Shown: positions 10,358-20,606 of the stretch, one piece after another
How the letters are laid out: the number at the start of each line of letters is the position of its first letter
How positions within the stretch are numbered: position 1 is the stretch's first letter
Assembly: GCA_025024175.1 (NCBI GenBank)
Contig: QCXZ01000064.1
Span: 61,587,325-61,651,324 of the forward strand
Length of the DNA: 64,000 bases
Source of the DNA: Rhyzopertha dominica
Taxonomy: Eukaryota; Arthropoda; Insecta; Coleoptera; Bostrichidae
Direction: 5' to 3'
The notes under the pieces: generated by a model
Database searches by the model: none
Told to the model about the DNA's origin: nothing
What the model saw: the letters and a program-made list of their open reading frames with translations, nothing else
Program-made: the position numbers and the translations under genes

Positions 10358-11775
10358 GATTCCGTACACATAAATCAACGAGCATTATTTGGTATTATTA
10401 TTTGAACTACAAATATTTCTCATCTAATAGCTTTCAATGTATGACTAAATCGTATATTCTTTCCTAATTTAATGAATAGTATCTATTTTTATAACCATTA
10501 ATGGCCCATACTTTCTAATTCTTGATCGCGGTGTTCAATCGTCCTCTGTCCTGTTTCTTAAAAGGTTAACTTTTTTTTTAATCCGGAGGGTCATAAACGT
10601 AATTTCTAACTGTATTGTTTTTTGCAAATAAGAAGAAATCGAAACTATTCTACACCTACTGTAAACGGTATTGAAAGCATATGTGTTTGAAAATTGGTTC
10701 AAAAACATTTTATTGCCCAAATTGCTACCAAACAACGTCATAGTAATGGACAACGCTAGTTACCATTCGGAGCAACTGGATAAAATTCCAAATATAACAA
10801 CTAATAAAGCCACCATTCAAGAGTTTTTAAGAAAAGAAGTCTTATATTTCGAAGAGGACTACACAAAAAAAACTGTTGGAAGTGTTTGGCACAAATTTAA
10901 AATTGACATTCTCGCTTCTGAATGTGGACACACCATTCTACGATTACCCCCATATCATTGCATTTTCAATACCACTGAAATGATATAGGGGCAGTTGAAA
11001 TAAAGAATTCGACGAACGAACACCGGTGGAAAATTTAGCAATGAATAGCTGCTAAAAATTAGACACGAAGCTGAAATAACAAGTGTCGATGCATGGAGAA
11101 ATTCAGTGCGGCATGTACTGGACATTGAAAATCGGTACAAAGCGAATCATGTACAAGAATTTATAATAGAAGTTAATCGTGATTTTAGCAGTGAAAGTGA
11201 TGGTGAGTAATTTTTTTTAGTTTGTGACTCTTGTAATCTGCTTATTAACAAGCTGTAATGAACATAATCGATACCGTGTATAAATTTTATTGTGCACTAT
11301 TGTAAATTTTTTCTAACAAATGTAAATAGTTTTCTACTTACTAATTTGTATACTATTATATTTAATTTGTATAAATTCGTTGTGACACGCAAAAGCTTTT
11401 ATTTTATACATCGGAAAATTTAAACCCAATAAAGTATCACATAAAAATAGATCGTTGGTCGCGCCAGTTAGCATCAGGTCTGCATTAAATAAAATTTGTT
11501 ATAAGAGCTTCTATGTTTTATTGATTGCTAAATTATCACAACTAACAAATATCAAAAATTTATAGTGGAAAATTTAAAATTTTTGCTAACAAGATTTTTT
11601 TTAATACGGCCCATTTAGCAACTTTGAAGCGTGCCACTAATCCCAATAGTTTAGGACGGCCGACCATAGGGTTGTAAAAACCCTGATTTACAATACATAG
11701 TTTACAACGACGGCCGACCATCAAGCTGTAAAACCCTCTGCATAAGTGAATCTCCTAGATCGCTGCTTGATACTA
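10358..11775 (+). mobile_element. DD82E-like IS630-Tc1-mariner element, copy A
   Basis: One of three long related copies (also 30116-31063 and 32190-33585). Similarity to the minus-strand copy C spans from CCGTACACATAAATC at the left to GCTTGATACT at the right, so the ends are defined only by alignment of the copies. Near the right end the block GGTCGGCCGTC (complement) occurs twice, with about 54 bp between that copy C lacks. No clear terminal inverted repeat was seen. Confidence 0.65.
10671..11260 (+). pseudogene. DDE transposase, wide D-E spacing (DD82E-like), broken
   Basis: Visible blocks are VFENWFKNILLPKL, then IVMDNASYH with the middle catalytic Asp, KIDILASECGHTILRLPPYH, and the Glu region FNTTEMI (FNPIEMIW in copy B). 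Roughly 81 residues separate that Asp and Glu, much more than in Tc1 (34). This resembles the DD82E group reported as Sailor. Stops follow the Glu, and the C-terminal part (RHEAEITSVDAWRNSVRHVL) is read only across stops. Only the C-terminal half of the protein is recognisable. Confidence 0.7.
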
Positions 11776-11779
11776 TAAA

Positions 11780-11960
11780 TAAAGGTCTTCCACAGTGAGC
11801 CCCTATTATTTTCTATGTATACGTGCACTCTTCACCAACATATCAGTACTTCTGTTTGTCACAAGTATGCAGATGACAGTCAATTGTATCGTAATTTCTA
11901 GCAAGCAATTGACTTAATCAATACTCTGATTTGGAGAATATTTGTTCATATTGAAAAATG
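11780..11960 (+). pseudogene. LINE reverse transcriptase remnant (YADD block)
   Basis: A short RT fragment directly after DD82E-like copy A. It reads GLPQ, then after a stop LLFSMYTCTLHQHI, then CHKYADDSQLY, which carries the catalytic YADD pair. Nothing before or after aligns, so this is an isolated piece of a decayed non-LTR element. Confidence 0.6.
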
Positions 11961-12030
11961 TTATAAATTTAATTATTTTTTGTTTTGTTGATGAGCACCT
12001 TTGACATTGGCCCTCAGGTTGCTATGTTGC

Positions 12031-12640
12031 AGCTAAAATTAGTTTCCACCGAAAAATCACAAAACATCAAAGGCTAACAACCCCTTTGTTCTTTTTGGAC
12101 CTTAAAATTTTTGCACCTCCGATTTGTATAATTTCAAGCATATTTACTAATCTGGACCTCCTAAATTTCGGAGTGGTATCCGTTTGTCGCTAGCTAGAAC
12201 GGTTCGATCTAAAAGCGGAGTAAATTGGGCCGCCTGACGTCCTAGCTCATTTCTGATCAAATTTTTGGAATCTGAAGCTCAAAATACATCTGTTTGTTGA
12301 TTTTGAGCTAAAATTAGTTTCCACCGAAAAATCGCAAAACATCAAAGGCTAACCCCTTTGTTCTTTTTGGACCTTAAAATTTTTGCACCTTCGATTTGTA
12401 TAATTTCAAGCATATTTACTAATCTTGACCTCCTGAATTTCGGAATGGTATCCGCTTGTCGCTAGTTACTACGGTTCGCTCTAAATGTGGCGTAAATTAG
12501 GCCACCCGACGTCCTAGCTCATTTCTGATCAAATTTATGGCATCTGCAGCTCAAAATACATCTGTGTGTCGATTTTGAGCTAAAATTAGTTTCCACCGAA
12601 AAATCACAAAACATGAAAGGCTAACCCCTTTGTTCTTTTT
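12031..12640. repeat. Tandem repeat, about 275-bp unit, 2.2 copies
   Basis: The phrase AGCTAAAATTAGTTTCCACC starts units at 12031, 12306 and 12578, giving periods of 275 and 272 bp. Each unit also carries CGCTAG, GACGTCCTAGCTCATTTC and CAAAATACATCTG. The third unit stops at about 12640. This looks like a short satellite-type array or the tandem core of a mobile element; copies are highly similar, so the duplication is fairly recent. Confidence 0.85.
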
Positions 12641-12960
12641 GTTTTGTTCAATTGTTACCAAACAAAATTATTATTTTTATACAACACCTCCTCGATTCTA
12701 GCCGTAACTTTGACGTTTGCCATACCTGCTGACTTGATCTTTCCTTAAATACGAAAATTAACCACATTAGAACAAGATTATGATAAAAAACTGTAATCTT
12801 GATCTCAAAATTGGTATGTAGACCTTTTATTTTAGATTATAAAAACTTCGTTTAATAACATTTTCATGTACGTGTGACGCATTTTTGTTAGAAGTAGAAC
12901 TTTTTTTAATTAAGAATAAACAAAATTTTTTTAATTCCATATTCCACCCATGGGCACACT
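12641..12960. other. AT-rich spacer
   Basis: No coding or structural feature recognised between the tandem repeat and the next GC-rich island. Confidence 0.4.
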
Positions 12961-13460
12961 GTATTTTGAGTTATAAATATAAAGCAGCTGCCTCAAATCC
13001 CCACGTGGATGAGGGTAATATTGTCCAAAACCCCCATCCTACAACAAAATAACCACGAGACGATCATGTCAGCCATGTTGGACGCTAAAGAGCTAAAACA
13101 ACGGCGAAACTAATTGGCCTACGTGGCCGTATTACAAATGATACCTGCCCCAGCATTTCTGATATTGTTTTACACGCTTATTTGAACAGGATGTCACATA
13201 ATAATCGCTTTAATGGACGCCGGTAAAAACGCAATTTACGACGTTTTTTTCTTCCGACACGGCCACCTCGGCATTGATTTTGTTAGGAATGTTTCGTGCT
13301 TTTTCGGCCGTCCATTCCAAACCGCAGGCTCCCTCCGTGGTAATTGGACATTTTCTCTACGGGGTTATCCGAAAGGAACCACAAGTTCAAGGGCATAGCG
13401 TGGACTTGACAGAGGCACTGTTTCGAAACGCTATTATAATAGTCTCCAGAAAATAACAAG
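12961..13460. other. GC-rich non-coding island
   Basis: A compositional island with many CG dinucleotides. The two overlapping frames at 13213-13456 share no domain and neither shows a splice context. It is flanked by ordinary AT-rich DNA. It may be regulatory sequence, by composition only. Confidence 0.35.
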
Positions 13461-14090
13461 TTTGAACCAACGGTCTATCTTTATTATGCTTTTATGTTAG
13501 GTAATAATTGTGAAAATATAGACACAAGACAAGTTAATATTAAAACTGTCATAATGTAAAAAATCTTTGCTGGAATATCTCCCAGGTAATTTTTTCATTT
13601 TATTTTCATATGTTAGGTGCTCTGATCGTGTATTCTTTTTTTAGAAAAGCCGTACATAGTAATCCTCTGCGTGGATTCTACTATTAATTCTTATGTGTGA
13701 TAGGCAATAAACTACGGTCAGAGATTTTAAGAAACTCTTTTCAAGAATGGTTTTCGTGAAAGCAAAAATGCATCGGTGGGAATATTTCAAAAAATTATGA
13801 ATAAATGTATTTCTGTAAATATACTCTGTTTTACTTTACTATAGGATTAGCGGAAAACTCTCGTATGAATAGGTATAATTCTTTATATATAATTCTGCCT
13901 TTAGCAGCTTCACTTACGGTAACAACGAATCAACGAAAGAAGACAATAAGATAGTTGTATAAGGAAAAGGGAATATGCTGCTAATGTATATAAGCCCAAA
14001 TATTAATACAGCTTGTGGTTAGCTCAGGATCAGCGACATAGCGAACAATTGCTATCAACTCTTAGATCTCTTTTAATGTGTTCTAGTATT
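13461..14090. other. AT-rich spacer
   Basis: No gene or repeat was recognised between the GC-rich island and the 5' end of the LINE that begins at about 14090. Confidence 0.4.
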
Positions 14091-14261
14091 AGGTTCTTGT
14101 GTTGTCGTTATTGTTGGTGTTGGTTCTGCTCTAGTACCTGAGGATCTGCATCATCCGTGTCTGGATATCCATATGTGTATTAGTGATGTCGCGGATTTTC
14201 CGTTCCTGCGTAGTGCTGCTAATCCGAAATTTAGTTATCGGAGGGCCAACTTGGAAAGCCT

Positions 14262-15963
14262 GTGTTGCGAGCTTGGGACGTTGAGTCTGCGTATAATATC
14301 TTCTATGGTATCCTGAATAACATTATCGATGAATCTGTACCTATGTCAGACCGTTGCGATGCAGGTTCTAGTTATTCTGTATGGTTTACACGAGAGTTGA
14401 TTAATCTTATTAAAAGAAGGACCAGTCACTTGAATGATTACAGGNGAACGAAGTTTGTGTACCATCTTGATATGGCAAAGCGCTTAAGGTCGGAGATTAG
14501 AAAGGTGTCACGCAGAGAGTACCGTCAGTTCATTGGTCAGGGTCAGAAATCACTAAAAGGTGATCCAAAGAAATTCTCGCAATTTTTAGACCAAAGAAGG
14601 AGGACGACAGCGGTTCCCGGATATATGGATTATGAGGGTGAAGAGCTATCTGCTCGACAGGATATTGTTGACGCATTTGCACGTCATTTCGAAGACGTAT
14701 TTGTCGACGAAACCGAGGTGTAGTGTAGGGCCGACTTAAAGGCTTGCGAGTTTTGTGAGAAACATTGTTGTCCATCTATGAAGTTCGAAACTGTTTGTAA
14801 TTCGTTTAGTGTATTGAACATGTTCTGTATAAATATTTCTGATACTGAACGTGCTGTAAAAAAGCTTAAAGCAAATAGTATCTGCGGCCCTGATGACATT
14901 CCAGCTTTTCTTGTGATAGATTGTATTAACTGTTTATCTGCACCACTTTGTCACATCTTTAATTTAATATTGGCATCATCTTGGTACCCTACTGCATGGA
15001 AGGCTTCCCGGGTTGTCCCGGTACATAAATCAGCTGATATCAAAAATTACCGACCTATCTCTATCATGTCGAATTTTGCTAAACTATTTGAATGCATATT
15101 ATCTGAAGCCATCTCCTCGCACGTTAAATGTGGTATTGCACCGCAGCAGCATGGCTTTATTAAAGGCCGGTCTAAAGTGACAAATCTGCTAGAGTTTACC
15201 CACTCTGTCTCCTCGGCTATGGAAAGCCGCCTTCAGGTGGAAACTATTTATACAGATGACCAAAGCCTTTGATCGGGTGCATCACTGTATCCTCCTCAAA
15301 AAACTACGTAACTTTGGATTGTGTGAGAGTCTCATTGCCTTGATTTACTCCGCGATGAAGGAAATAGTGCAGTATGTTGAGTATCGTGGGGTCAGATCCT
15401 ACTCTTACCGAGTGAGCAGTGGTGTAATTCAGGGCTCAAATTTAGTTTCGTTATTGTTTATACGTAATTTCCCGACTCTCTTGCAATGCCTACATGTATG
15501 CGGACGATCTCAAGATCTGTACTGTTGTGCGGAGTACTGATGATTGTTTGGCACTGCAGGGGGACATAGCCTCTTTGGTAGGCTGGTGTGGTCTAAACGG
15601 TTTACAGCTTAATGTAAGTAAATGCAAGAAAATAACCTTCTCCAGGGGTATGCATCGCATTCGATATTTTTACAACATTGAAGGCACTCCCTTAGAAGAT
15701 TGTCATCAAGTCTCCGACTTGGGTGTGATATTGGATACTGGTCTGCCTTTGTTCCTCATATAGTGCATATCTGTGATGTTGTTATGCGACTACTGGGATT
15801 TCTGTTTCGCAATACCGAAGATTTCACAAACGTCGAATATATAAAGCTTCTCTTTTACTCACTGATAAGATCTAGACTTGAATATTGTGCAATTGTCTGG
15901 AAACCTAACCATCAGATTTACATTGACCTGCTTGAAAATGTCTTCAGAAAGTTTACTAAATAC
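14262..15963 (+). pseudogene. LINE ORF2 reverse transcriptase, frameshifted
   Basis: The enzyme would copy the element's RNA at a nicked target. The linker frame (14262-14723) precedes RT frames at 14778-15272, 15256-15540, 15494-15763 and 15700 onward. Recognisable blocks are KLKANSICGPDDIPAFLV, NYRPISIMSNFAKLFE, PQQHGFIKGRSKVTNLLEF, MTKAFDRVHHCILL, SGVIQGSNLVSLLF and the catalytic MYADDLKI, then NVSKCKKITFSR. Three frame changes and one unresolved base at 14445 break it. It is therefore inactive although mutations are few. Confidence 0.85.
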
Positions 15964-17253
15964 GAGGCATGTTTTTTAAGTAAGTACCGTTTTGCGATTC
16001 AGCCGCCGCAGCGCTACGGTCGGCGTTCCGCGCATGCGCGCTGGTTACCTACATCTCTTGTCTACGCACTGACGCCATTACAGTTTGATTCTTCATTGTA
16101 TACGTTGTTTACTGAGTGTTTAAGATGCCTCCGACAGTCGTGAGTCCCGCCGATTGTGAAGTACAGGCTGTTATACGATTTCTTAGTGCTAAAGGCGTAA
16201 AACCGATCGATATTCATCGTGAGATCTGTGAAGTTTACGGACAAAACATTTTGAGTGATGGAATGGTAAGGAAATGGGTGAGAGCATTTAAAGATGGCCG
16301 CACAAATGTGCATGATGAAGAACGGAGTGGGCGTCCTTCGGTCGTTAATGAAGATTTGGTGCAGAAAGTGAACGAAAAGGTGAGAGAAAACAGACGCTTT
16401 ACAATTTCATCATTGTGCGACTGCTTTCCTCAATATTCTCGTAGTGTTTTGTATCGCATTGTGACCGAAAACTTGAATTACCGGAAATTGTGTTCACGTT
16501 GGGTTCCGAAAATGTTGACGGATTTGCACAAAACCCAACGTTTAGGCAGTGCATTGACTTTTCTTGAGCGGTACCACAATGAAGGTGAAGATTTTTTAGA
16601 CCAAATTGTTACTGGTGACGAAACATGGGTGGCCTACGTCACACCAGAATCGAAACAAGTGAAGTTTAATCAAACAATTTCTGCCCGGAAAATCATGTGC
16701 ACAGTTTTTTGGGACAGAAAAGGAGTATTGCTAGTGGAGTTTCTGCCTCGTAATGAGACAATCAATGCAGCGTCTTATTGTAAGACATTGAACAATCTGC
16801 GTCGTGCAATCCAGAACAAAAGACGTGGCAAGTTGAGTAAGGGATCGTTTTGCTGCACGACAATGCCCGTCCACATGTGGCTAATCGGACCAAAGATCTC
16901 ATCAAATCTTTTAAATGGGAAACTCTAGATCATCCTCCATACAGCCGTGATCTGACGCCCAGCGACTACCATTTGTTCCTGCACTTGAAGAATCACCTGG
17001 GTGGTCAGCGCCTTCAAGACGATAACGAAGTCGAAACATTTGTGATACAGTGGTTAACAAGTCAGGCGGCAGAATTTTATGAGGAGGGTATTCAAAAACT
17101 GGTGCCACGTTATGACAAGTGCCTCAAGATTCACGGAAATTATGTAGAAAAGTAGATTAAGGTACAGGCTTTCATGTAAGATAAAATTATTGCGATATCT
17201 TTGCACGTCTTTTTTTAATTCCAAAACGGTACTTACTTAAAAAACATGCCTCG
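15963..17253 (+). mobile_element. Mariner (DD34D) with perfect 32-bp inverted repeats
   Basis: Length 1291 bp, typical of mariner. The left end starts CGAGGCATGTTTTTTAAG and the right end is its exact complement over 32 bp. TA target duplications are at 15961-15962 and 17254-17255. The identical ends suggest a fairly recent insertion, later than the LINE it interrupts. Confidence 0.93.
16125..17155 (+). pseudogene. Mariner transposase, DD34D, one frameshift and an internal deletion
   Basis: The start is the ATG at 16125 (MPPTVVSPADCE). The N-terminal paired helix-turn-helix region is followed by WVPKMLTDLHKTQR, the equivalent of the WVPHEL linker. The catalytic residues are in VTGDETWV, LLHDNARPH and YSRDLTPSDYHLF, with 34 residues between the last two Asp. 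Compared with the usual family pattern, about 13 residues are missing after TPESKQ, and a frame change near 16850 separates the last third (stop at 17155). The expected YSPDL is YSRDL here. It probably makes no active enzyme but its ends look usable in trans. Confidence 0.9.
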
Positions 17254-17849
17254 TATATATACCTGAAGAAATTCAATTCATATCCTGTAAGGCATTGTAG
17301 TCAAAAAATCCTTCTTAACGCTGTTGGTGACAACTCGCTCAATGCTCGCAGAGCTGTATCCACTCTAACGTTTTTGCAATAACTCATTGGGGGATGTATT
17401 GATGATGCTACTCTGCTGAGCCAGGTTAGGTTTGCGGTGCCTCGACTAAACAGTAGGTGGTGCTCTTTAACATTTTATTATTCTGTATCCCATACAAACC
17501 ACCATTTTAATTCCGCTTTGCTGTCTTGTTTTCGTTTATATAATAATTGTATTGCTGATTCCAAATTTGATATATGTATTTAGTGTAAACTTTTGTCATG
17601 CCAAAGTTAAAAAAGAGATGATAATGAAATTTGATGCAGAATTTTTATAATATGACTTTATTTAAGTCTCTATAATGAATTTTATGCTGTGTTCCACTTA
17701 TGTATTTTAAACTTGATCTCTTATCTATGTTAATTATTCCCATATAGTTTTAAATTTACTGTTTTATCATTGTGTATACTTCCACTATGGACCGCCCTGG
17801 TCCGCTGGAAATAAACTTTATTATTATTATTAACATTTTCCTACTGTTC

Positions 17850-18320
17850 CGTCTAGCCCCTGGTCTCTCCTTTGTCCCAACCAATCCAGAAACGCGTTAA
17901 TCACCGGAAACCTCTAACAGCCATTCCATTGTCGTCTTTTGCGTTTCGAAATTGCCACTGCGGCACACGCGTGTCCACCGAATTACATTACCAAAAATCC
18001 ACCACAAATCATCCACGACGGCCGCAATATGGCGCGATCGGCGGGGCGGCTAGTTGATTGGTCCATGGAAAGTATAACAGCTGCACATCGGGCCATTAAT
18101 GGGGATCATCAGAGCAAGCCGGGACCGATATTCCGTTTAATATGGTTACCTGCCGGCGGGCTCGACCATTTACGTGCTTTTCTAAAGGGAAGCAATTAGC
18201 TCACCCTCTGTTTACCGGAGGCCAGGTAATGAGCAGAGTGATTGTTTCGTAACGACGAGACTCGCTTTTGTGTCGCGGGATTAAATTGCCGGGAGGGACT
18301 GGGGGGGGGGTTAATTTGGG
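17850..18320. other. GC-rich non-coding island
   Basis: A compositional island containing GCCATTAATGG and similar TAAT-core motifs and ending in a G run near 18301. It has no coherent open frame or transposon match. Candidate conserved regulatory DNA, by composition and motif content only. Confidence 0.35.
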
Positions 18321-18399
18321 CAGGACGTTTCGTCAAAATAATTTTGTTTTGTTGGGGGGTGGTCGATCTTTTTGGTGTTCGCAGGTTAAAGATCAGAAG

Positions 18400-18830
18400 C
18401 TTCGGTTGCAACTGCAACTGAAAAAAAATTATAGTAAATTTAACTGCAATTGTAATAATCTTTACCACAAAATATAGTGCAAATACGACTAGATACAAAC
18501 TGTAGAAAATTATACTATATTTTTGTAGATTAACTATTGTAGCTGTATTTACTAAAAATGTAGAAATCAGTACTTACCATTTTATAGTGTATGTTCTTAG
18601 AGAATGCAGTACAGTTCAATACAAATTTTGTAGGATTTACTAGGCAGGGTATCACAATTTTCTCTACAACATGTAGTGTACTTTATTAGTGTTTTGTTTA
18701 TTGTAACATATTATAATAGTCAAATTTAATATTCCAGTATGCTAAATTTTACTATGTTAAATCTTTTTCTTTACTATAAATTAATGTTATAATTTACTAA
18801 AAATATAGTGGATATAGTACAAAAATAAAT
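18400..18830. repeat. Segment dense in TATAGT/ACTATA/TGTAGA words
   Basis: Many short direct and inverted copies of TATAGT, TGTAG and TTTACTA are scattered over about 400 bp. This resembles the subterminal repeats of a non-autonomous DNA transposon, but no matching terminal repeats were located. The call is only of the word enrichment. Confidence 0.35.
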
Positions 18831-19585
18831 GAAACCAATGCAGCATTATTATGATTTTATTCATTAGACAAACAAGGTTACATTTTTGTACCTGTAAATT
18901 AAACATTTAACGTAATCGTCCATGTTGCAGTACACAACAATTAGGGGCTGTTTAATAAGGAAAATCCAATATAATAATATAAAACACAATAACCACTAAC
19001 ACTTCCGCACAACTAAAACAAGAACGTGAGTGGACGAGGCTTACGTGATGGCGGATGGCGTGATGCCACGATGTGATGACCTGCGCGCGCGCTGCCGCCA
19101 AGCGACTATAAGTACCAACTTAACAATAGTGCCAACCCTTAGCTACTAATTTTCTCACTAACGTTGTACCACAGATCAAGTTTAGAGATTATTATTCATC
19201 TGTCGTTATACGTTATACCGTAAACAGAGTTTTGAAAAAAGCTATACTTTAAATTATTGATATTACCTATGGATGTTGTTTGCATTTATCATTGTTTGTA
19301 GAGTAACAAAAGTTGTATATAATAATGCGATTTGTAGCATGCAATATGTGTTGATGCATTTTATTCGTTTTTAATAATGATATCATCTATAATTAGTGTA
19401 ATGTTTGTTTTTTTTGTAATTTAACTAATAATGCCTGAGAATGTTCTAAGCGTGTAAAAAATATGCTTCAGTGAGTAATCTACAAAAAAAACTTATAAAT
19501 AATTACTAAATGATTTTTGTTATATTTTTTACAATGATATTATTTTTAAAAGTATTGGTTTAAGCAGGTTAATCAAATTTGAAAA
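18831..19585. other. Spacer with a short CG-rich patch
   Basis: Mostly AT-rich without genes. A CG-rich patch lies near 19030-19110 with alternating GCGCGCGC. Nothing further recognised. Confidence 0.35.
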
Positions 19586-19722
19586 AGTAACTCGCTCCAG
19601 AACGGGTCTCTGAGTCTATATATATATGGGCTTTAATTAGAATAGCTCTAAGATGCATGGTATANTGTAAACACCAGAGATTCGTTCGGTTCTGGTTCGA
19701 GTCCCGACCGTAGCGAGTTACT
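19586..19722 (+). repeat. tRNA-like sequence between short inverted repeats (SINE or tRNA pseudogene)
   Basis: A B-box match GGTTCGAGTCC lies at 19694-19704, and an A-box-like TAGCTCTAAGATGCATGG starts near 19643, so the spacing fits a tRNA-type pol III promoter. AGTAACTCGCT at 19586-19596 is matched by its complement at 19712-19722. One unresolved base lies inside. No complete cloverleaf or anticodon could be assigned, so it is not called a functional tRNA. Confidence 0.4.
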
Positions 19723-20333
19723 ATTTCTAATTTAATTAGTATGCTAACCTAATAACCCAATACTTTATAATCATTATCAACGCGAATTATAAAATACTTT
19801 AATATTATTTTGTTAAACTTTACTTAATGTGTAGAACATTCTGCTGCAATGGTTATACTACAAAAATCAGAGACCTATTTCAAGACGTTTATGTAAGATT
19901 TCCTACAATATTAGTAATGAGTAACACAAAGCTGTGCACTACAATCACGTAGCAATTTTTTACAAGTAACTTTTTTCAGTGAACTTTCGAATTTACGAGC
20001 CATGTCCCATCTACAGAATTATTACAATTTCTTAAAAATTCTAAACAAAAGCGCCTCTTGGAATTTGTTTTTATTATAAATTTCTTCTCTAAATTATGGT
20101 CTATTAATTTTTACGCACAATTGAACTGTTCTCAATAATCAAAATTGTATAGTAAACAAATACCAACTATTTAGACCGAACCCTGGCTTCTGTCTATATT
20201 GTTTGCGGAAGCCTGCATACAGGTGAATGTAACATTTGAGGTGGCTGTGCAATTTCGCGTAACTAAGCGATATTGTTTACTTGACAGCAGACGTCAAAAG
20301 CATTTTGGGTAGTTTCAATTATAAATTTTTGTA
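19723..20333. other. AT-rich spacer
   Basis: No gene or repeat recognised between the tRNA-like unit and the Tc1-like N-terminal fragment. Confidence 0.4.
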
Positions 20334-20606
20334 TTGAAGAATAAAAAAATGACTAGAGGAAAAGTTATTGATCCGAATATTCGTTCAATTATTATTCGTT
20401 TATATAAATCTGGCAGATCTAATGTAGAAATTGGACAGTTATTGGGGTTGTCAAGATACAGTGTTCGCAACGTAGTGCAGTTATTCAAATCAAGTAATAA
20501 TGTCGAGCCTATACAGAGGTATGTGAAAAAAGTGCACTTACTGATACTGATCGAAGGGCGTTGAAACGAATAATGAAACAGAACAGGAGAACAAACTACG
20601 GTCAAT
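20334..20606 (+). pseudogene. Tc1-like transposase N-terminal fragment
   Basis: The frame begins with MTRGKVIDPNIRSIIIRLYK and continues with the helix-turn-helix NVEIGQLLGLSRYSVRNVVQ. A frame change near 20520 leads into ALTDTDRRALKRIMKQNRRT. The gene is cut at 20606 by a hAT-like element. A matching catalytic half lies at 23986-24420 and may be the remainder of the same copy. Confidence 0.7.

Larger units (their letters stand above)
14090..17832 (+). mobile_element. Non-LTR retrotransposon (LINE), 5'-truncated, split by a mariner
   Basis: This copy runs from the tail of the endonuclease domain (PEDLHHPCLDIHM, then DFPFLRSAANPKFSYRRANL) through the whole reverse transcriptase to a 3' end marked by AATAAAC and a short ATT repeat at 17813-17832. 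A mariner element of 1291 bp occupies 15963-17253. Removing it rejoins the RT C-terminal region (FRKFTK to the left, NARRAVSTLTFLQ and QVRFAVPRLN to the right). The family is jockey/CR1-like by general layout; exact clade is not assigned. Confidence 0.85.

Noticed and set aside
12031..12640. CRISPR array
   Set aside because: The repeat unit is about 275 bp in direct tandem with no spacers.
19586..19722. Functional tRNA gene
   Set aside because: Box motifs are present but an acceptor stem, anticodon arm and full cloverleaf could not be drawn.
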